Shown: positions 40,305 through 51,763 of the stretch, piece by piece
Layout: every line of letters starts with the position of its first letter
Numbering within the stretch: the first letter of the stretch is position 1
From: Paralithodes platypus
Lineage: Eukaryota; Arthropoda; Malacostraca; Decapoda; Lithodidae
Direction: 5' to 3'
NCBI GenBank assembly: GCA_032716605.1
Contig: CM064573.1
Span: 1,327,356-1,391,355, forward strand
DNA length: 64,000 nt
Made by a program: the position numbers and the translations under genes
The notes under the pieces: generated by a model
What the model was told of the DNA's origin: nothing
Databases searched by the model: none
Seen by the model: the letters and a program-made list of their open reading frames with translations, nothing else

Positions 40305-40600
40305 GTGACTTGAGAAAATTGAGGGCCACCTATGTCAATACTTCCAGTTGATTAGGTCTTGCCAACCGGATTTAATGTCTTGTCTGGGTAGTAATTAAGT
40401 CATTATTTATTCTTAACCAAGGTTTTAATAATCACGGTCGCACCAGCCAATCAGCTGGAACTGTTGCCATATAAGTGGGCCATAAATTTCACGCATAGAA
40501 AACTTGAGGACGGGGGGGGGGGGGGGGGTAACACGATTCCTATTTTAAGGGTATCTTTTCTGAACCACCTTTTCTCTCCTGTTTCTTTCATTTATGCTGA
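40305..40600. other. no gene; CCAAT and TATA-like words
   Basis: AGCCAATCAGC (40444) and ATATAAGTGG (40467) lie 20 bp apart, followed by a G-run at 40514-40528. The arrangement is promoter-like but short and without a following frame. Confidence 0.3.
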
Positions 40601-40629
40601 TGGGTTCTGTTGCCGATGCTAAAATGAGG

Positions 40630-40712
40630 GCACACACATACACTCACTCACATTCACTTACACTATCACACACACACACACACATTCACTTACACTTTCT
40701 CTCACTCACTCA

Positions 40713-40777
<65 letters not shown>
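40630..40777. repeat. (CA)n microsatellites
   Basis: CACACA tracts with TTCACTTACACT interruptions, then more than 28 uninterrupted CA at 40716-40777. Confidence 0.95.
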
Positions 40778-40779
<2 letters not shown>

Positions 40780-40799
40780 TGTCATTAATACTGCCGTGC

Positions 40800-41025
40800 A
40801 ATCTCTCTCTCTCTCTCTCTCTCACAGAGAGAGAGAGAGACAGCTGATGACAAGTTACAGAGGGCCGATCGGTGGTTGATTCCGATGATGGATGAGGTGG
40901 GTGGGTGGGTGGATGGATGAGGTGGGCGGGTGGGTGGATGGATGAGGTGGGCAGGTGGGTGGATGGATGAGGTGGGTGGGTGGATGGATAAATAGGCGTA
41001 GATCAAGGGTGTGGTAGGTGGATGG
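40800..41025. repeat. CT/GA inverted tract and GGTGGGTGGATGGATGA repeats
   Basis: (CT)12 and (GA)7 at 40801-40841 form a hairpin. GATGAGGTGGGTGGGTGG-type units of about 28 bp follow, four copies. Confidence 0.85.
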
Positions 41026-41199
41026 ATTGGACGTGGATCATGTGGATGGATATATGAGTTTTCGTAAATTGTGGATGGGTGGATGGCCTGGCTGCACATA
41101 ACTCTTGTGATTGATTGAATTGATGGATGTGTTGCTGGGAGAGAGAAAGAGAGAGAGGGGGGGGGGGAGTGTTCACGTAATTTATGATCACAAGATATA

Positions 41200-41365
41200 G
41201 TACCGGTATGTGTGAGAGAGGGAGGGAGTGTGTGAGAGAGGGAGGGAGTGTGTGAGAGAGGGAGGGAGTGTGTGAGAGAGGGAGGGAGTGTGTGAGAGAA
41301 AGAGAGGGAGTGTTTCTTTGTGTGTCTGTGTGTGATAGAGAGACGGGGGGGGGGGGGGGGGGGGA
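41200..41365. repeat. 20-bp purine minisatellite and G-run
   Basis: GTGTGAGAGAGGGAGGGA-type unit, five copies, then ACGGGG with about 20 G residues at 41345-41364. C-free over long stretches. Confidence 0.9.
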
Positions 41366-41407
41366 TTAACGTGTACGGCCACAAGTGATGACGATGATTG
41401 TGTGAGA

Positions 41408-41740
41408 GAGAGAGAGAGAGCTACATAGAGCTACATAGAGCTACATAGATACACAGCCCACACAGACCTCAAGGTCCTTACTAGGCAGTCTGGCCTTACA
41501 AACTAACTATATATGAAAGAGAGAGAGAGAGATCCATAATGATAAATTCCTTGCAATTCACCGGAACTTGCATTATGGGCAATTGATAATATTATTGATA
41601 GATAGATAAATAGAAAAAATATAGATATATGGATAGATAGATATAGATACATAGTACGGTATATGTATTTCCACCATTTGCCCTTAACATAATTATAGAT
41701 TCATATACTCCTTGTGAAATATGATGATAAATACATGCAC
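41408..41740. other. no gene; ACATAGAGCT repeats and a shared dispersed motif
   Basis: GAGCTACATA repeats three times (41420-41450). The adjoining ACATAGATACACAGCCCACACAGACCT-type sequence also occurs at 22688-22712 (ACATAGATACACTGACCACA), so it is part of a dispersed repeat. GATA repeats at 41599-41650. Confidence 0.55.
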
Positions 41741-41784
41741 TAATTATCATTAACTAAACACATTAATTCTCTGTGTTGCAGGAA

Positions 41785-44700
41785 CCAGTGAGTACATAAC
41801 CAGTGAGTACATAACCAGTGAGTACATAACCAGTGAGTACATGACCAGTGAGTACATGACCAGTGAGTACATAACCAGTGAGTACATAACCAGTGAGTAC
41901 ATGACCAGTGAGTACATAACCAGTGAGTACATAACCAGTGAGTACATAACCAGTGAGTACATAACCAGTGAGTACATAACCAGTGAGTACATAACCAGTG
42001 AGTACATGACCAGTGAGTACATAACCAGTGAGTACATGACCAGTGAGTACATAACCAGTGAGTACATGACCAGTGAGTACATGACCAGTGAGTACATAAC
42101 CAGTGAGTACATGACCAGTGAGTACATGACCAGTGAGTACATAACCAGTGAGTACATGACCAGTGAGTACATGACCAGTGAGTACATGAGTACATAACCA
42201 GTGAGTACATGACCAGTGAGTACATAACCAGTGAGTACATGACCAGTGAGTACATAACCAGTGAGTACATGACCAGTGAGTACATGACCAGTGAGTACAT
42301 GACCAGTGAGTACATGACCAGTGAGTACATGACCAGTGAGTACATAACCAGTGAGTACACCAGTGAGTACATGACCTGAGAGTACATAACCAGTGAGTAC
42401 TGACCAGTGAGTACATGACCAGTGAAGTACATAACCGTGAGTACATGACCAGTGAGTACATAACCAGTGAGTACATAACCAGTGAGTACATGACCAGTGA
42501 GTACATAACCAGTGAGTACATGACCAGTGAGTACATAACCAGTGAGTACATAACCAGTGAGTACATGACCAGTGAGTACATAACCAGTGAGTACATAACC
42601 AGTGAGTACATGACCAGTGAGTACATAACCAGTGAGTACTAACCAGTGAGTACATGACCAGTGAGTACATAACCAGTGAGTACATAACCAGTGAGTACAT
42701 GACCAGTGAGTACATAACCAGTGAGTACATAACCAGTGAGTACATGACCAGTGAGTACATAACCAGTGAGTACATAACCAGTGAGTACATGACCAGTGAG
42801 TACATGACCAGTGAGTACATGACCAGTGAGTACATGACCAGTGAGTACATGACCAGTGAGTACATGACCAGTGAGTACATGACCAGTGAGTACATAACCA
42901 GTGAGTACATGACCAGTGAGTACATGACCAGTGAGTACATAACCAGTGAGTACATGACCAGTGAGTACATGACCAGTGAGTACATGACCAGTGAGTACAT
43001 AACCAGTGAGTACATAACCAGTGAGTACATGACCAGTGAGTACATGACCAGTGAGTACATGACCAGTGAGTACATGACCAGTGAGTACATGACCAGTGAG
43101 TACATAACCAGTGAGTACATAACCAGTGAGTACATGACCAGTGAGTACATGACCAGTGAGTACATAACCAGTGAGTACATGACCAGTGAGTACATAACCA
43201 GTGAGTACATAACCAGTGAGTACATAACCAGTGAGTACATAACCAGTGAGTACATGACCAGTGAGTACATGACCATGAGTACATAACCAGTGAGTACATG
43301 ACCAGTGAGTACATGACCAGTGAGTACATGACCAGTGAGTACATGACCAGTGAGTACATAACCAGTGAGTACATAACCAGTGAGTACATGACCAGTGAGT
43401 ACATAACCAGTGAGTACATAACCAGTGAGTACATGACCAGTGAGTACATAACCAGTGAGTACATAACCAGTGAGTACATAACCAGTGAGTACATAACCAG
43501 TGAGTACATAACCAGTGAGTACATAACCAGTGAGTACATAACCAGTGAGTACATGACCAGTGAGTACATAACCAGTGAGTACATAACCAGTGAGTACATG
43601 ACCAGTGAGTACATAACCAGTGAGTACATAACCAGTGAGTACATGACCAGTGAGTACATGACCAGTGAGTACATGACCAGTGAGTACATGACCAGTGAGT
43701 ACATAACCAGTGAGTACATGACCAGTGAGTACATGACCAGTGAGTACATAACCAGTGAGTACATGACCAGTGAGTACATGACCAGTGAGTACATAACCAG
43801 TGAGTACATGACCAGTGAGTACATGACCAGTGAGTACATGACCAGTGAGTACATAACCAGTGAGTACATAACCAGTGAGTACATGACCAGTGAGTACATA
43901 ACCAGTGAGTACATGACCAGTGAGTACATGACCAGTGAGTACATGACCAGTGAGTACATAACCAGTGAGTACATGACCAGTGAGTACATAACCAGTGAGT
44001 ACATGACCAGTGAGTACATGACCAGTGAGTACATAACCAGTGAGTACATAACCAGTGAGTACATGACCAGTGAGTACATGACCAGTGAGTACATAACCAG
44101 TGAGTACATGACCAGTGAGTACATAACCAGTGAGTACATGACCAGTGAGTACATGACCAGTGAGTACATAACCAGTGAGTACATGACCAGTGAGTACATG
44201 ACCAGTGAGTACATAACCAGTGAGTACATGACCAGTGAGTACATAACCAGTGAGTACATAACCAGTGAGTACATGACCAGTGAGTACATGACCAGTGAGT
44301 ACATAACCAGTGAGTACATGACCAGTGAGTACATAACCAGTGAGTACATGACCAGTGAGTACATGACCAGTGAGTACATGACCAGTGAGTACATGACCAG
44401 TGAGTACATGACCAGTGAGTACATAACCAGTGAGTACATGACCAGTGAGTACATAACCAGTGAGTACATGACCAGTGAGTACATAACCAGTGAGTACATG
44501 ACCAGTGAGTACATGACCAGTGAGTACATGACCAGTGAGTACATGACCAGTGAGTACATGACCAGTGAGTACATAACCAGTGAGTACATGACCAGTGAGT
44601 ACATGACCAGTGAGTACATGACCAGTGAGTACATGACCAGTGAGTACATGACCAGTGAGTACATGACCAGTGAGTACATAACCAGTGAGTACATGACCAG

Positions 44701-45490
44701 TGAGTACATGACCAGTGAGTACATGACCAGTGAGTACATGACCAGTGAGTACATAACCAGTGAGTACATGACCAGTGAGTACATGACCAGTGAGTACATA
44801 ACCAGTGAGTACATGACCAGTGAGTACATAACCAGTGAGTACATGACCAGTGAGTACATGACCAGTGAGTACATAACCAGTGAGTACATGACCAGTGAGT
44901 ACATAACCAGTGAGTACATAACCAGTGAGTACATGACCAGTGAGTACATAACCAGTGAGTACATGACCAGTGAATACATAACCAGTGAATACATAACCAG
45001 TGAGTACATGACCAGTGAGTACATAACCAGTGAGTACATAACCAGTGAGTACATGACCAGTGAGTACATGACCAGTGAGTACATGACCAGTGAGTACATA
45101 ACCAGTGAGTACATGACCAGTGAGTACATAACCAGTGAGTACATGACCAGTGAGTACATAACCAGTGAGTACATGACCAGTGAGTACATGACCAGTGAGT
45201 ACATAACCAGTGAGTACATAACCAGTGAGTACATGACCAGTGAGTACATGACCAGTGAGTACATGACCAGTGAGTACATAACCAGTGAGTACATGACCAG
45301 TGAGTACATGACCAGTGAGTACATGACCAGTGAGTACATAACCAGTGAGTACATAACCAGTGAGTACATGACCAGTGAGTACATGACCAGTGAGTACATA
45401 ACCAGTGAGTACATGACCAGTGAGTACATAACCAGTGAGTACATGACCAGTGAGTACATAACCAGTGAGTACATAACCAGTGAGTACATA
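41785..45490. repeat. 15-bp satellite ACCAGTGAGTACAT(A/G), about 247 copies
   Basis: A 3.7-kb array of a 15-bp unit in which almost the only variation is one A/G site (ATAACC or ATGACC). Slippage breaks cluster at 42180-42440 and around 42640 and 43275. Because 15 is five codons and the unit is stop-free in one plus frame and all three minus frames, frames of up to 750 codons (MTSEY/ITSEY repeat) and 1249 codons (MYSLV repeat) appear. I treat these as artefacts; there is no unique coding sequence on either side. Confidence 0.97.
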
Positions 45491-45506
45491 TATTACATAG
45501 ATTTCC

Positions 45507-45717
45507 TTAACCCCTTCTGTACCGGCGACGTGTTTTTAATTATATTCTAGCTATATTAAGACGATTCTGTGCAGTTTCAGAAGGATCTTTCGTAGTAAAA
45601 GGGTTAAGCGGGATAGTTCGAAGCTTGTTAATTGCTGGAGACCTTTTTACAAACTGAATACAATCGTCTAATAGAAGCCAGAAAAAGTTAAGACGTCGCC
45701 GGCACAAAAGGGGTTAA
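45507..45717 (+). mobile_element. family B TTAA element, archetype
   Basis: 211 bp. TTAACCCCTTCTGTACCGGC plus GACGT at the left; ACGTCGCCGGCACAAAAGGG plus GTTAA at the right. Inverted complements continue inward: TTAAGACGATTCTGTGCAG with CTGAATACAATCGTCTAAT, and CAGAAGGATC against GGAGACCTTTTTAC. It is a near-complete palindrome with TTAA duplication and no frame, a typical MITE. Confidence 0.85.
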
Positions 45718-46261
45718 CCTCTTGTGTACCGGCGCCGTCCTTGCACACTTGTGCTGGCTAGTGGCTACTGTTAGACGATGTTATTCAACTTAAAAAGTGC
45801 CTCCAGCAATTAACAGGCTTTGAACTGTCTCACTTAACCCTTTTTTACTACCACAGATCCTTCTTTAAGGGGAGGTATTTAGTTTGTTCCCTAGACCTCC
45901 ATCAAGCTTAAAATTACACCCCCTTGAGTCCCTTTCAAGATAAATTTGTACATTTTTCGGTAGAAAAATGTCCCGGCCGAAGGCCGGTTCCTCTTAAATT
46001 ACAGGCTCGCTATCGCTCGCCAGGATAAAATCGACACTTGAATTGCACGAAAGGCCTTAATATGGGGTGAAAGTTGTTAAAATCGCTAAACTAATGGGGC
46101 AAACGTTTTATAATATCAAAAGCAATGGGGCTAAACATGAGGGAGAAAGGGGTCAAGAAAAAAACTCCCTCAAGTGGAGATCTCCCCTTAACGGCTCAAA
46201 ATCGTCTAAATATGCTACAATAAAAAATGTTAAAATAAGTCATCAGTAAAGAAGAGGTTAA
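45714..46261 (+). mobile_element. family B TTAA element, second in tandem, with nested A
   Basis: It shares TTAA 45714-45717 with the preceding B. Left TTAACCTCTTGTGTACCGGC, GTTAGACGATGTTATTC; right CAAAATCGTCTAAATATGCT through GTAAAGAAGAGGTTAA. A complete A element occupies the internal TTAA after ACCACAGATCCTTC, exactly the site used at 4720. Confidence 0.8.
45865..46191 (+). mobile_element. family A TTAA element nested in B
   Basis: 327 bp. TTAAGGGGAGGTATTTAG to GGAGATCTCCCCTTAA. Hairpin, CCGGCCGAAGGCCGG stem and core intact. It differs from the nested copy at 4720 by few bases. Confidence 0.82.
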
Positions 46262-47217
46262 AAGTATGAGTGTTTAGCTAAGTGTGTTTAGCTAAGTGTG
46301 TTTAGCTAAGTGTGTTTAGCTAAGTGTGTTTAGCTAAGTGTGTTTAGCTTAGTGTGTTTAGCTAAGTGTGTTTAGCTTAGTGTGTTTAGCTTAGTGTGTT
46401 TAGCTAAGTGTGTTTAGCTTAGTGTGTTTAGTTAAGTGTGTTTAGCTAAGTGTGTTTAGCTAAGTGTGTTTAGCTAAGGGTGTTTTAGCTAAGGGTGTTT
46501 AGCTAAGGGTGTTTAGCTAAGTGTGTTTAGCTAAGTGTGTTTAGCTAAGTGTGTTTTAGCTAAGGGTGTTTAGCGAAGTGTGTTTAGCTTAGTGTGTTTA
46601 GCTAAGTGTGTTTAGCTAAGGGTGTTTAGCTAAGGGTGTTTAGCTAAGGGTGTTTTAGCTAAGGGTGTTTAGCTAAGTGTGTTTAGCTAAGTGTGTTTAG
46701 CTAAGTGTGTTTAGCTAAGTGTGTTTAGCTAAGTGTGTTTAGCTAAGGGTGTTTAGCTAAGGGTGTTTAGCTAAGGGTGTTTAGCTAAGGGTGTTTTAGC
46801 TAAGGGTGTTTAGCTAAGTGTGTTTAGCTTAGTGTGTTTAGCTTAGTGTGTTTAGCTAAGGGTGTTTAGCTAAGGGTGTTTTAGCTAAGTGTGTTTAGCT
46901 AAGGGTGTTTAGCTTAGTGTGTTTAGCTTAGTGTGTTTAGCTAAGTGTGTTTAGCTAAGTGTGTTTAGCTTAGTGTGTTTAGCTAAGGGTGTTTTAGCTA
47001 AGGGTGTTTAGCTAAGTGTGTTTAGCTAAGGGTGTTTAGCTAAGTGTGTTTAGCTAAGTGTGTTTAGCTAAGTGTGTTTAGCTAAGGGTGTTTAGCTAAG
47101 GGTGTTTAGCTAAGGGTGTTTAGCTAAGGGTGTTTAGCTAAGTGTGTTTAGCTAAGGGTGTTTAGCTAAGTGTGTTTAGCTAAGGGTGTTTAGCTAAGGG
47201 TGTTTAGCTAAGTGTGT
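46262..47217. repeat. 14-bp satellite TGTGTTTAGCTAAG, about 68 copies
   Basis: The unit varies at two places (TGTG or GGTG; CTAAG or CTTAG) and some units gain one T. The array is bounded exactly by the right TTAA of one B element and the left TTAA of another. Confidence 0.96.
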
Positions 47218-47437
47218 TTAAACCCCCTTCAGCACGATGGCGTCATTGTCATCTTATTTCGGTTACCATGAGACGATTATCTTTAAGTTTGCAACCCACC
47301 TCTGTGACTCAAAAGGCGTAAATACCGGTACGCTATCAATAAACCCTCCGAATAACATAACACCTTTTAAAACTTAATAAAATCGTCTAATGGTAGTCAG
47401 AATAAAGTGAATAATGACGTCCTATTGCCGAAACAGG
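47218..47437 (+). mobile_element. family B element, worn
   Basis: TTAAACCCCCTTCAGCACGA, ATGAGACGATTATCTTTAAG, AAAATCGTCTAATGGTAGTC, GACGTCCTATTGCCGAAACA. The right end is GGTAAT rather than GGTTAA. Confidence 0.62.
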
Positions 47438-47768
47438 TAATGCCGTATTTTTCGATTATCAAAACGTCTGAAAATAGAGCGACGATACCACTTTATGATA
47501 TATAATTATTACATTACAACTAAAATCTATAGCCAAATACCAGTACAAGCTGACATGGGCAGTTGAAGAATACGAATAATGGGTGTGTTAACCGAGTGTG
47601 GAAGTTAAGAGCGGGGTTAATGTTAAGCATTTTAGCGTGGTTTATGAGGTAATTGATAGGGTGGCTGGCTGGGTGGGTTAGGGCGCCTGTACCACCAGCC
47701 TAACTACCGACATGGTTGTAGTCTTGTTTCACTATATATAGGACGGGGGGGGGGGGGGGGGGGGGGTT
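47438..47768. other. no gene; AT-rich, then a G-run
   Basis: Ends in a G-run at 47745-47766. No recognisable element. Confidence 0.5.
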
Positions 47769-48006
47769 CAATGCTATTTGGCCTGAAGGAGATCTTTTAG
47801 GCACTGTTTTGCTTTATTAGTTTGGAGACGTTTCACCCTTTAGTTTAGTGATAATCAGACGTTTCACCCCATTCAGGTGGTGTGTTATGTGTGTGTGTGA
47901 AAAGGTCTAAAACAATAGATGAACTCAATGATATGCCTTAGTTAAACCTCGTATATCCAACGCACTTCCCGCTTGTACGTACAAGTCTTTAATTATCTTT
48001 GATAGC
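47769..48006. repeat. left flank of duplicated block, with A-type words
   Basis: CAATGCTATTTGGCC, TTTTGCTTTATTAGTTTGGA, ACGTTTCACCCTTTAGTTTAG and the later TAAAACAATAGATGAACTCA through TTTGATAGCTAGCC recur at 51519-51760. The CACCCC/TTAGTTTGG words resemble a decayed A element in minus orientation. Confidence 0.75.
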
Positions 48007-49373
48007 TAGCCACCCTCCCTGCTTCCTTCCTATCCACCACTTTGATTGCCAGCCACCCTCCCTGCTTCCTTCCTATCCACCACTTTGATTGCCAGCCACC
48101 CTCCCTGCTTCCTTCCTATCCACCACTTTGATAGCCAGCCACCCTCCCTGCTTCCTTCCTATCCACCACTTTGATAGCCAGCCACCCTCCCTGCTCCACC
48201 CTCCCTGCTTCCTTCCTATCCACCCACTTTGATAGCCAGCCACCCTCCCTGCGTCCTTCCTATCCACCACTTTGATAGCCAGCCACCCTCCTGCTTCTTT
48301 CCTATCCACCACTTTGATTGCCAGCCACCCTCCCTGCTTCCTTCCTATCCACCACTTTGATAGCCAGCCACCCTCCCTGCTTCCTTCCTATCCACCACTT
48401 TGATAGCCAGCCAGGGTACCCTCCCTGCTTCCTTCCTATCCACCACTTTGATAGCCAGCCACCCTCCCTGCTTCCTTCCTATCCACCACTTTGGATAGCC
48501 AGCCACCCTCCCTGCTTCCTTCCTATCCACCACTTTGATAGCCACCACCCTCCCTGCTTCCTTCCTATCCACCACTTTGATAGCCAGCCACCCTCCCTGC
48601 TTCCTTCCTATCCACCACTTTCATAGCCAGCCACCCTCCCTGCTTCCTTCCTATCCACCACTATGATAGCCAGCCACCCTCCCCTGCTTCCTTCCTATCC
48701 ACCACTTTGATAGCCAGCCACCCACCCTGCTTCCTTCCTATCCACCACTTTGATAGCCAGCCACCCTCCGACCTGCCTTCCTTTCCTATCCACCACTTTG
48801 ATAGCCAGCCACCATCCCCTGCTTCCTAATCCTATCCACCAACTTTGATAGCCACCACCCTCCCCTGCTTCCTTCCTATTCACCACTTTGATAGCCAGCC
48901 ACGACCCTCCCTGCTTGCCCTTCCTATCCACCACTTTGATAGCCAGCCACCCTCCCTGCTTCCTTCCTATCCACCACTTTGATAGCTAGCCCCCCTCCCT
49001 GCCTTTCCTTTCCCTATCCACCCACTTTGATAGCCAGCCACCCTCCCTGCTTCCTTCCTATCCACCACTTTGATAGCCAGCCACCCTCCCTGCTTCCTTC
49101 CTATCCACCACTTTGATAGCCAGCCACCCTCCCTGCTTCCTTCCTATCCACCACTTTCATAGCCAGCCACCCTCCCTGCTTCCTTCCTATCCACCACTTT
49201 GATAGCCAGCCACCCTCCCTGCTTCCTTCCTATCCACCACTTTGATAGCCAGCCACCCACCCTGCTTCCTTCCTATCCACCACTTTGATAGCCAGCCACC
49301 CTCCCTGCTTCCTTCCTATCCACCACTTTGATAGCCAGCCACCCTCCCTGCTTCCTTCCTATCCACCACTTTG
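48007..49373. repeat. 43-bp satellite, about 32 copies
   Basis: Unit CCAGCCACCCTCCCTGCTTC plus CTTCCTATCCACCACTTTGATAG. Units between 48680 and 49020 are more indel-rich than the outer ones. A rare variant CCAGCCAGGGTACCCTCCC at 48409 is also found at 52017. Frames on either strand are repeat translations. Confidence 0.96.
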
Positions 49374-49642
49374 AGGTGTACGTGGTGGGTTATCAGACCT
49401 AGTTTATATATAAATGTCTTCCTCTCATTAAACTATTTTTAGAACAATTTAAAGTTGAACTATAACGTATAAACCATATAGAACCCCGTACGTGCGAGGA
49501 AGGCCATGCATTTGTAGTGTACGGTACGTGATCGAAGGGTCTTTTGTAAAGGTGTGATCGTGAAGACTTGAACACCTCCGAATGATACAAAAAAAAAAAA
49601 ATTGTATTTTGTCACCAACCCACTTCACTTCTAAACTCAAAT

Positions 49643-49915
49643 AATAAAAACAAGACCGTGAGCGTTAACTATAAAAACAAGACCGTGAGCGTTAACTATA
49701 AAAACAAGACCGTGAGCGTTAACTATAAAAACAAGACAGTGAGCCTTAACTATAAAAACAAGACCGTGAGCGTTAACTATAAAAACAAGACCGTGAGCGT
49801 TAACTATAAAAACAAGACCGTGAGCGTTAACTATAAAAACAAGACCGTGAGCGTTAACTATAAGAAAACAAACCGTGATCGTAACTATAAAACAGACCCG
49901 GAGCGTTAACTATCC
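49643..49915. repeat. 27-bp minisatellite, about 10 copies
   Basis: Unit ATAAAAACAAGACCGTGAGC plus GTTAACT. It gives a nine-residue repeat (SVNYKNKTV) in one frame purely because 27 is a multiple of three. The last units carry deletions. Confidence 0.93.
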
Positions 49916-50001
49916 TCTGTTTTTCTCTCCTTCCTCTTTCTCAGCTGACGATAAATTGAATCCCTTAGTGGCTAATTTCACGATACAATGAAACTCCTAT
50001 G

Positions 50002-50005
<4 letters not shown>

Positions 50006-50031
<26 letters not shown>
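50006..50031. repeat. (CA)n microsatellite
   Basis: About 13 CA dinucleotides. Confidence 0.95.
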
Positions 50032-50035
<4 letters not shown>

Positions 50036-50167
50036 ACAATATTCTCTACACAACGGAATTTTGTCTTAAGGTCACTACTCTTAAGAACGTGATAGGCTAG
50101 AGGCAGAATCATGGACGTGGTTGTGAAGTATGGGGATTGGTGTACAGTATATATATATATATATATA

Positions 50168-50510
50168 TTCTATCGCTATTACACCAATGTGTTCTTCAGA
50201 GCTCTCTCAGTGTATATCCCCCCTCCCTCGAGGGCGAGTCTGAGGCACCTGCCTTTCAACACAGTCCCACCCATATTCTGTCCAGCTCTTCAACCAAAGA
50301 ATTGGCAAATTTTCTCAGTTTTTCTTCTACTCATCATGGAACTCTCTCCCTCAATCAATCTTTCCTTTATCCTATGATTTAGGCTGCTTTAAACTTCGTG
50401 TGTCCAGGCATTTTGATCCCAACTTCCCCTAAAATTGGCTCTCTTTTGGCTTTGTGGGAGACACTCGTTACCGGCAGCCTGCCTTTTGTCTCCTTCATAC
50501 ACATAGAAAA
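50168..50510 (+). repeat. dispersed repeat H, third copy
   Basis: CAGAGCTCTCTCAGTGTATA, ACAGTCCCACCCATATTCTG, TCCAGGCATTTTGATCCCAA and GGGAGACACTCGTTAC match 26236-26540 in order, with moderate divergence. It begins after an (AT)n tract. Confidence 0.75.
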
Positions 50511-50649
50511 TACAATCATCAATCATCGACTCCTATCATCAACGCACGAACACCACACATCAATCATCAACCCATGTCATCAACCAGGGTTACCAAATCA
50601 AGTCTGCTAGATAGTAAATAAATGCCGACTATCGCTAGAATTACAGCAC

Positions 50650-51025
50650 AATCTCTACAATATCTCTCTAAAATGGCTCATATACCGTATACAGAATATT
50701 GCTAAAATTCATATTACAATTTCTACAATATCTCTCTAAAATGGCTCATATACCGTATACAGAATATTGCTAAAATTCATATTACAATTTCTACAATATC
50801 TCTCTAAAATGGCTCATATCTACAGAATATCGCTAGAATAATGGCACAATCTCTACAATATCTCTCTAAAATGGCTCATATCTACAGAATATCGCTAGAA
50901 TAATGGCACAATTTCTACAATATCTCTCTAAAATGGCTCAAATCTACAGAATATCGCTAGAATAATGGCACAATCTCTACAATATCTCTGTAAAATGGCT
51001 CATATCTACAGAATATCGCTAGAAT
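50650..51025. repeat. tandem repeat of 64-73 bp, about six copies
   Basis: ATCTCTCTAAAATGGCTCAT plus ATACCGTATACAGAATATTG or TCTACAGAATATCGCTAG. The first two units carry an extra ACCGTATAC segment, later ones do not. Confidence 0.88.
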
Positions 51026-51302
51026 TCAGGTTGCTAGATGTAAAATTTGCCACTAGATCGAAGTCAATACCTCTGCATATAGCGGGAAAGTAGCTAAATT
51101 GGCAACACTGCCCTGTGCATCGATATTTTAATCAGTCAATCTGTTTACGGCATCTATAAATCTAACAGTAAAACAAATTTATAGACCATTTCTCTCCTAC
51201 CCCTTCCATTCAAAGCATCATACATCAATCATCAACCCCTGTCATTAACGCTCGATCAACATACATCAATCCTTAAGGGGACCGGGTCGTATTTATTTGC
51301 TC

Positions 51303-51306
<4 letters not shown>

Positions 51307-51354
<48 letters not shown>

Positions 51355-51412
51355 TATATCTATAGTATACACACACACAGATGTATCCCGTTTGTACAGT
51401 ATATATATATAT
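51307..51412. repeat. (AT)n microsatellite
   Basis: About 22 AT dinucleotides at 51307-51350, then TATAGTATACACACACACAG and a second (TA)n at 51399-51411. Confidence 0.95.
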
Positions 51413-51421
51413 ATTTTTTTT

Positions 51422-51624
51422 CTTTTTAGTTTCTTCCCTAGACCTCCATCAAACTTTTAAAAAACATCCATTAGATCCCCCTTCTAGATTAATTTGTACA
51501 TTTTTCGGTAGAAAAATTTCAATGCTATTAGGCACTGTTTTGCTTTATTAGTTTGGAGATTATAAGAAGTTTCACCCCTTAGTTTAGTGATAATTAGACG
51601 TTTCACCCCATTGAGGTGGTGTGT

Positions 51625-51628
<4 letters not shown>
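51422..51628. mobile_element. family A head joined to an inverted A tail
   Basis: The plus-orientation head (AGTTTCTTCCCTAGACCTCC, ACATTTTTCGGTAGAAAAAT) is joined at 51519 to minus-orientation tail words (TTTATTAGTTTGGAGATTAT, AGTTTCACCCCTTAGTTTAG). It is a rearranged copy; only the second part also occurs at 47769. Confidence 0.5.

Positions 51629-51652
<24 letters not shown>
51629..51652. repeat. (GT)n microsatellite
   Basis: About 12 GT, longer than the equivalent tract in the duplicate at 47887. Confidence 0.9.
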
Positions 51653-51655
<3 letters not shown>

Positions 51656-51763
51656 TGGTCTAAAACAATAGATGAACTCAATGATATGCCTTAGTTAAAC
51701 CTCGTATATCCAACGCACTTCCCGCTTGTACGTACAAGTCTTTAATTATCTTTGATAGCTAGC

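Noticed and set aside
40444..40480. A second promoter (CCAAT plus TATA-like)
   Set aside because: Two short AT-rich words can occur by chance and no frame or other motif follows; kept only as a low-confidence note.
41740..45550. Open frames of 1249 codons (minus) and 750 codons (plus) as giant repeat proteins
   Set aside because: They are translations of a 15-bp satellite that is stop-free in four frames; no unique N- or C-terminal domain, and both strands are open at once.
48318..48626. Open frames in the 43-bp satellite as secreted repeat proteins
   Set aside because: They exist on both strands and change phase with every indel in the array.
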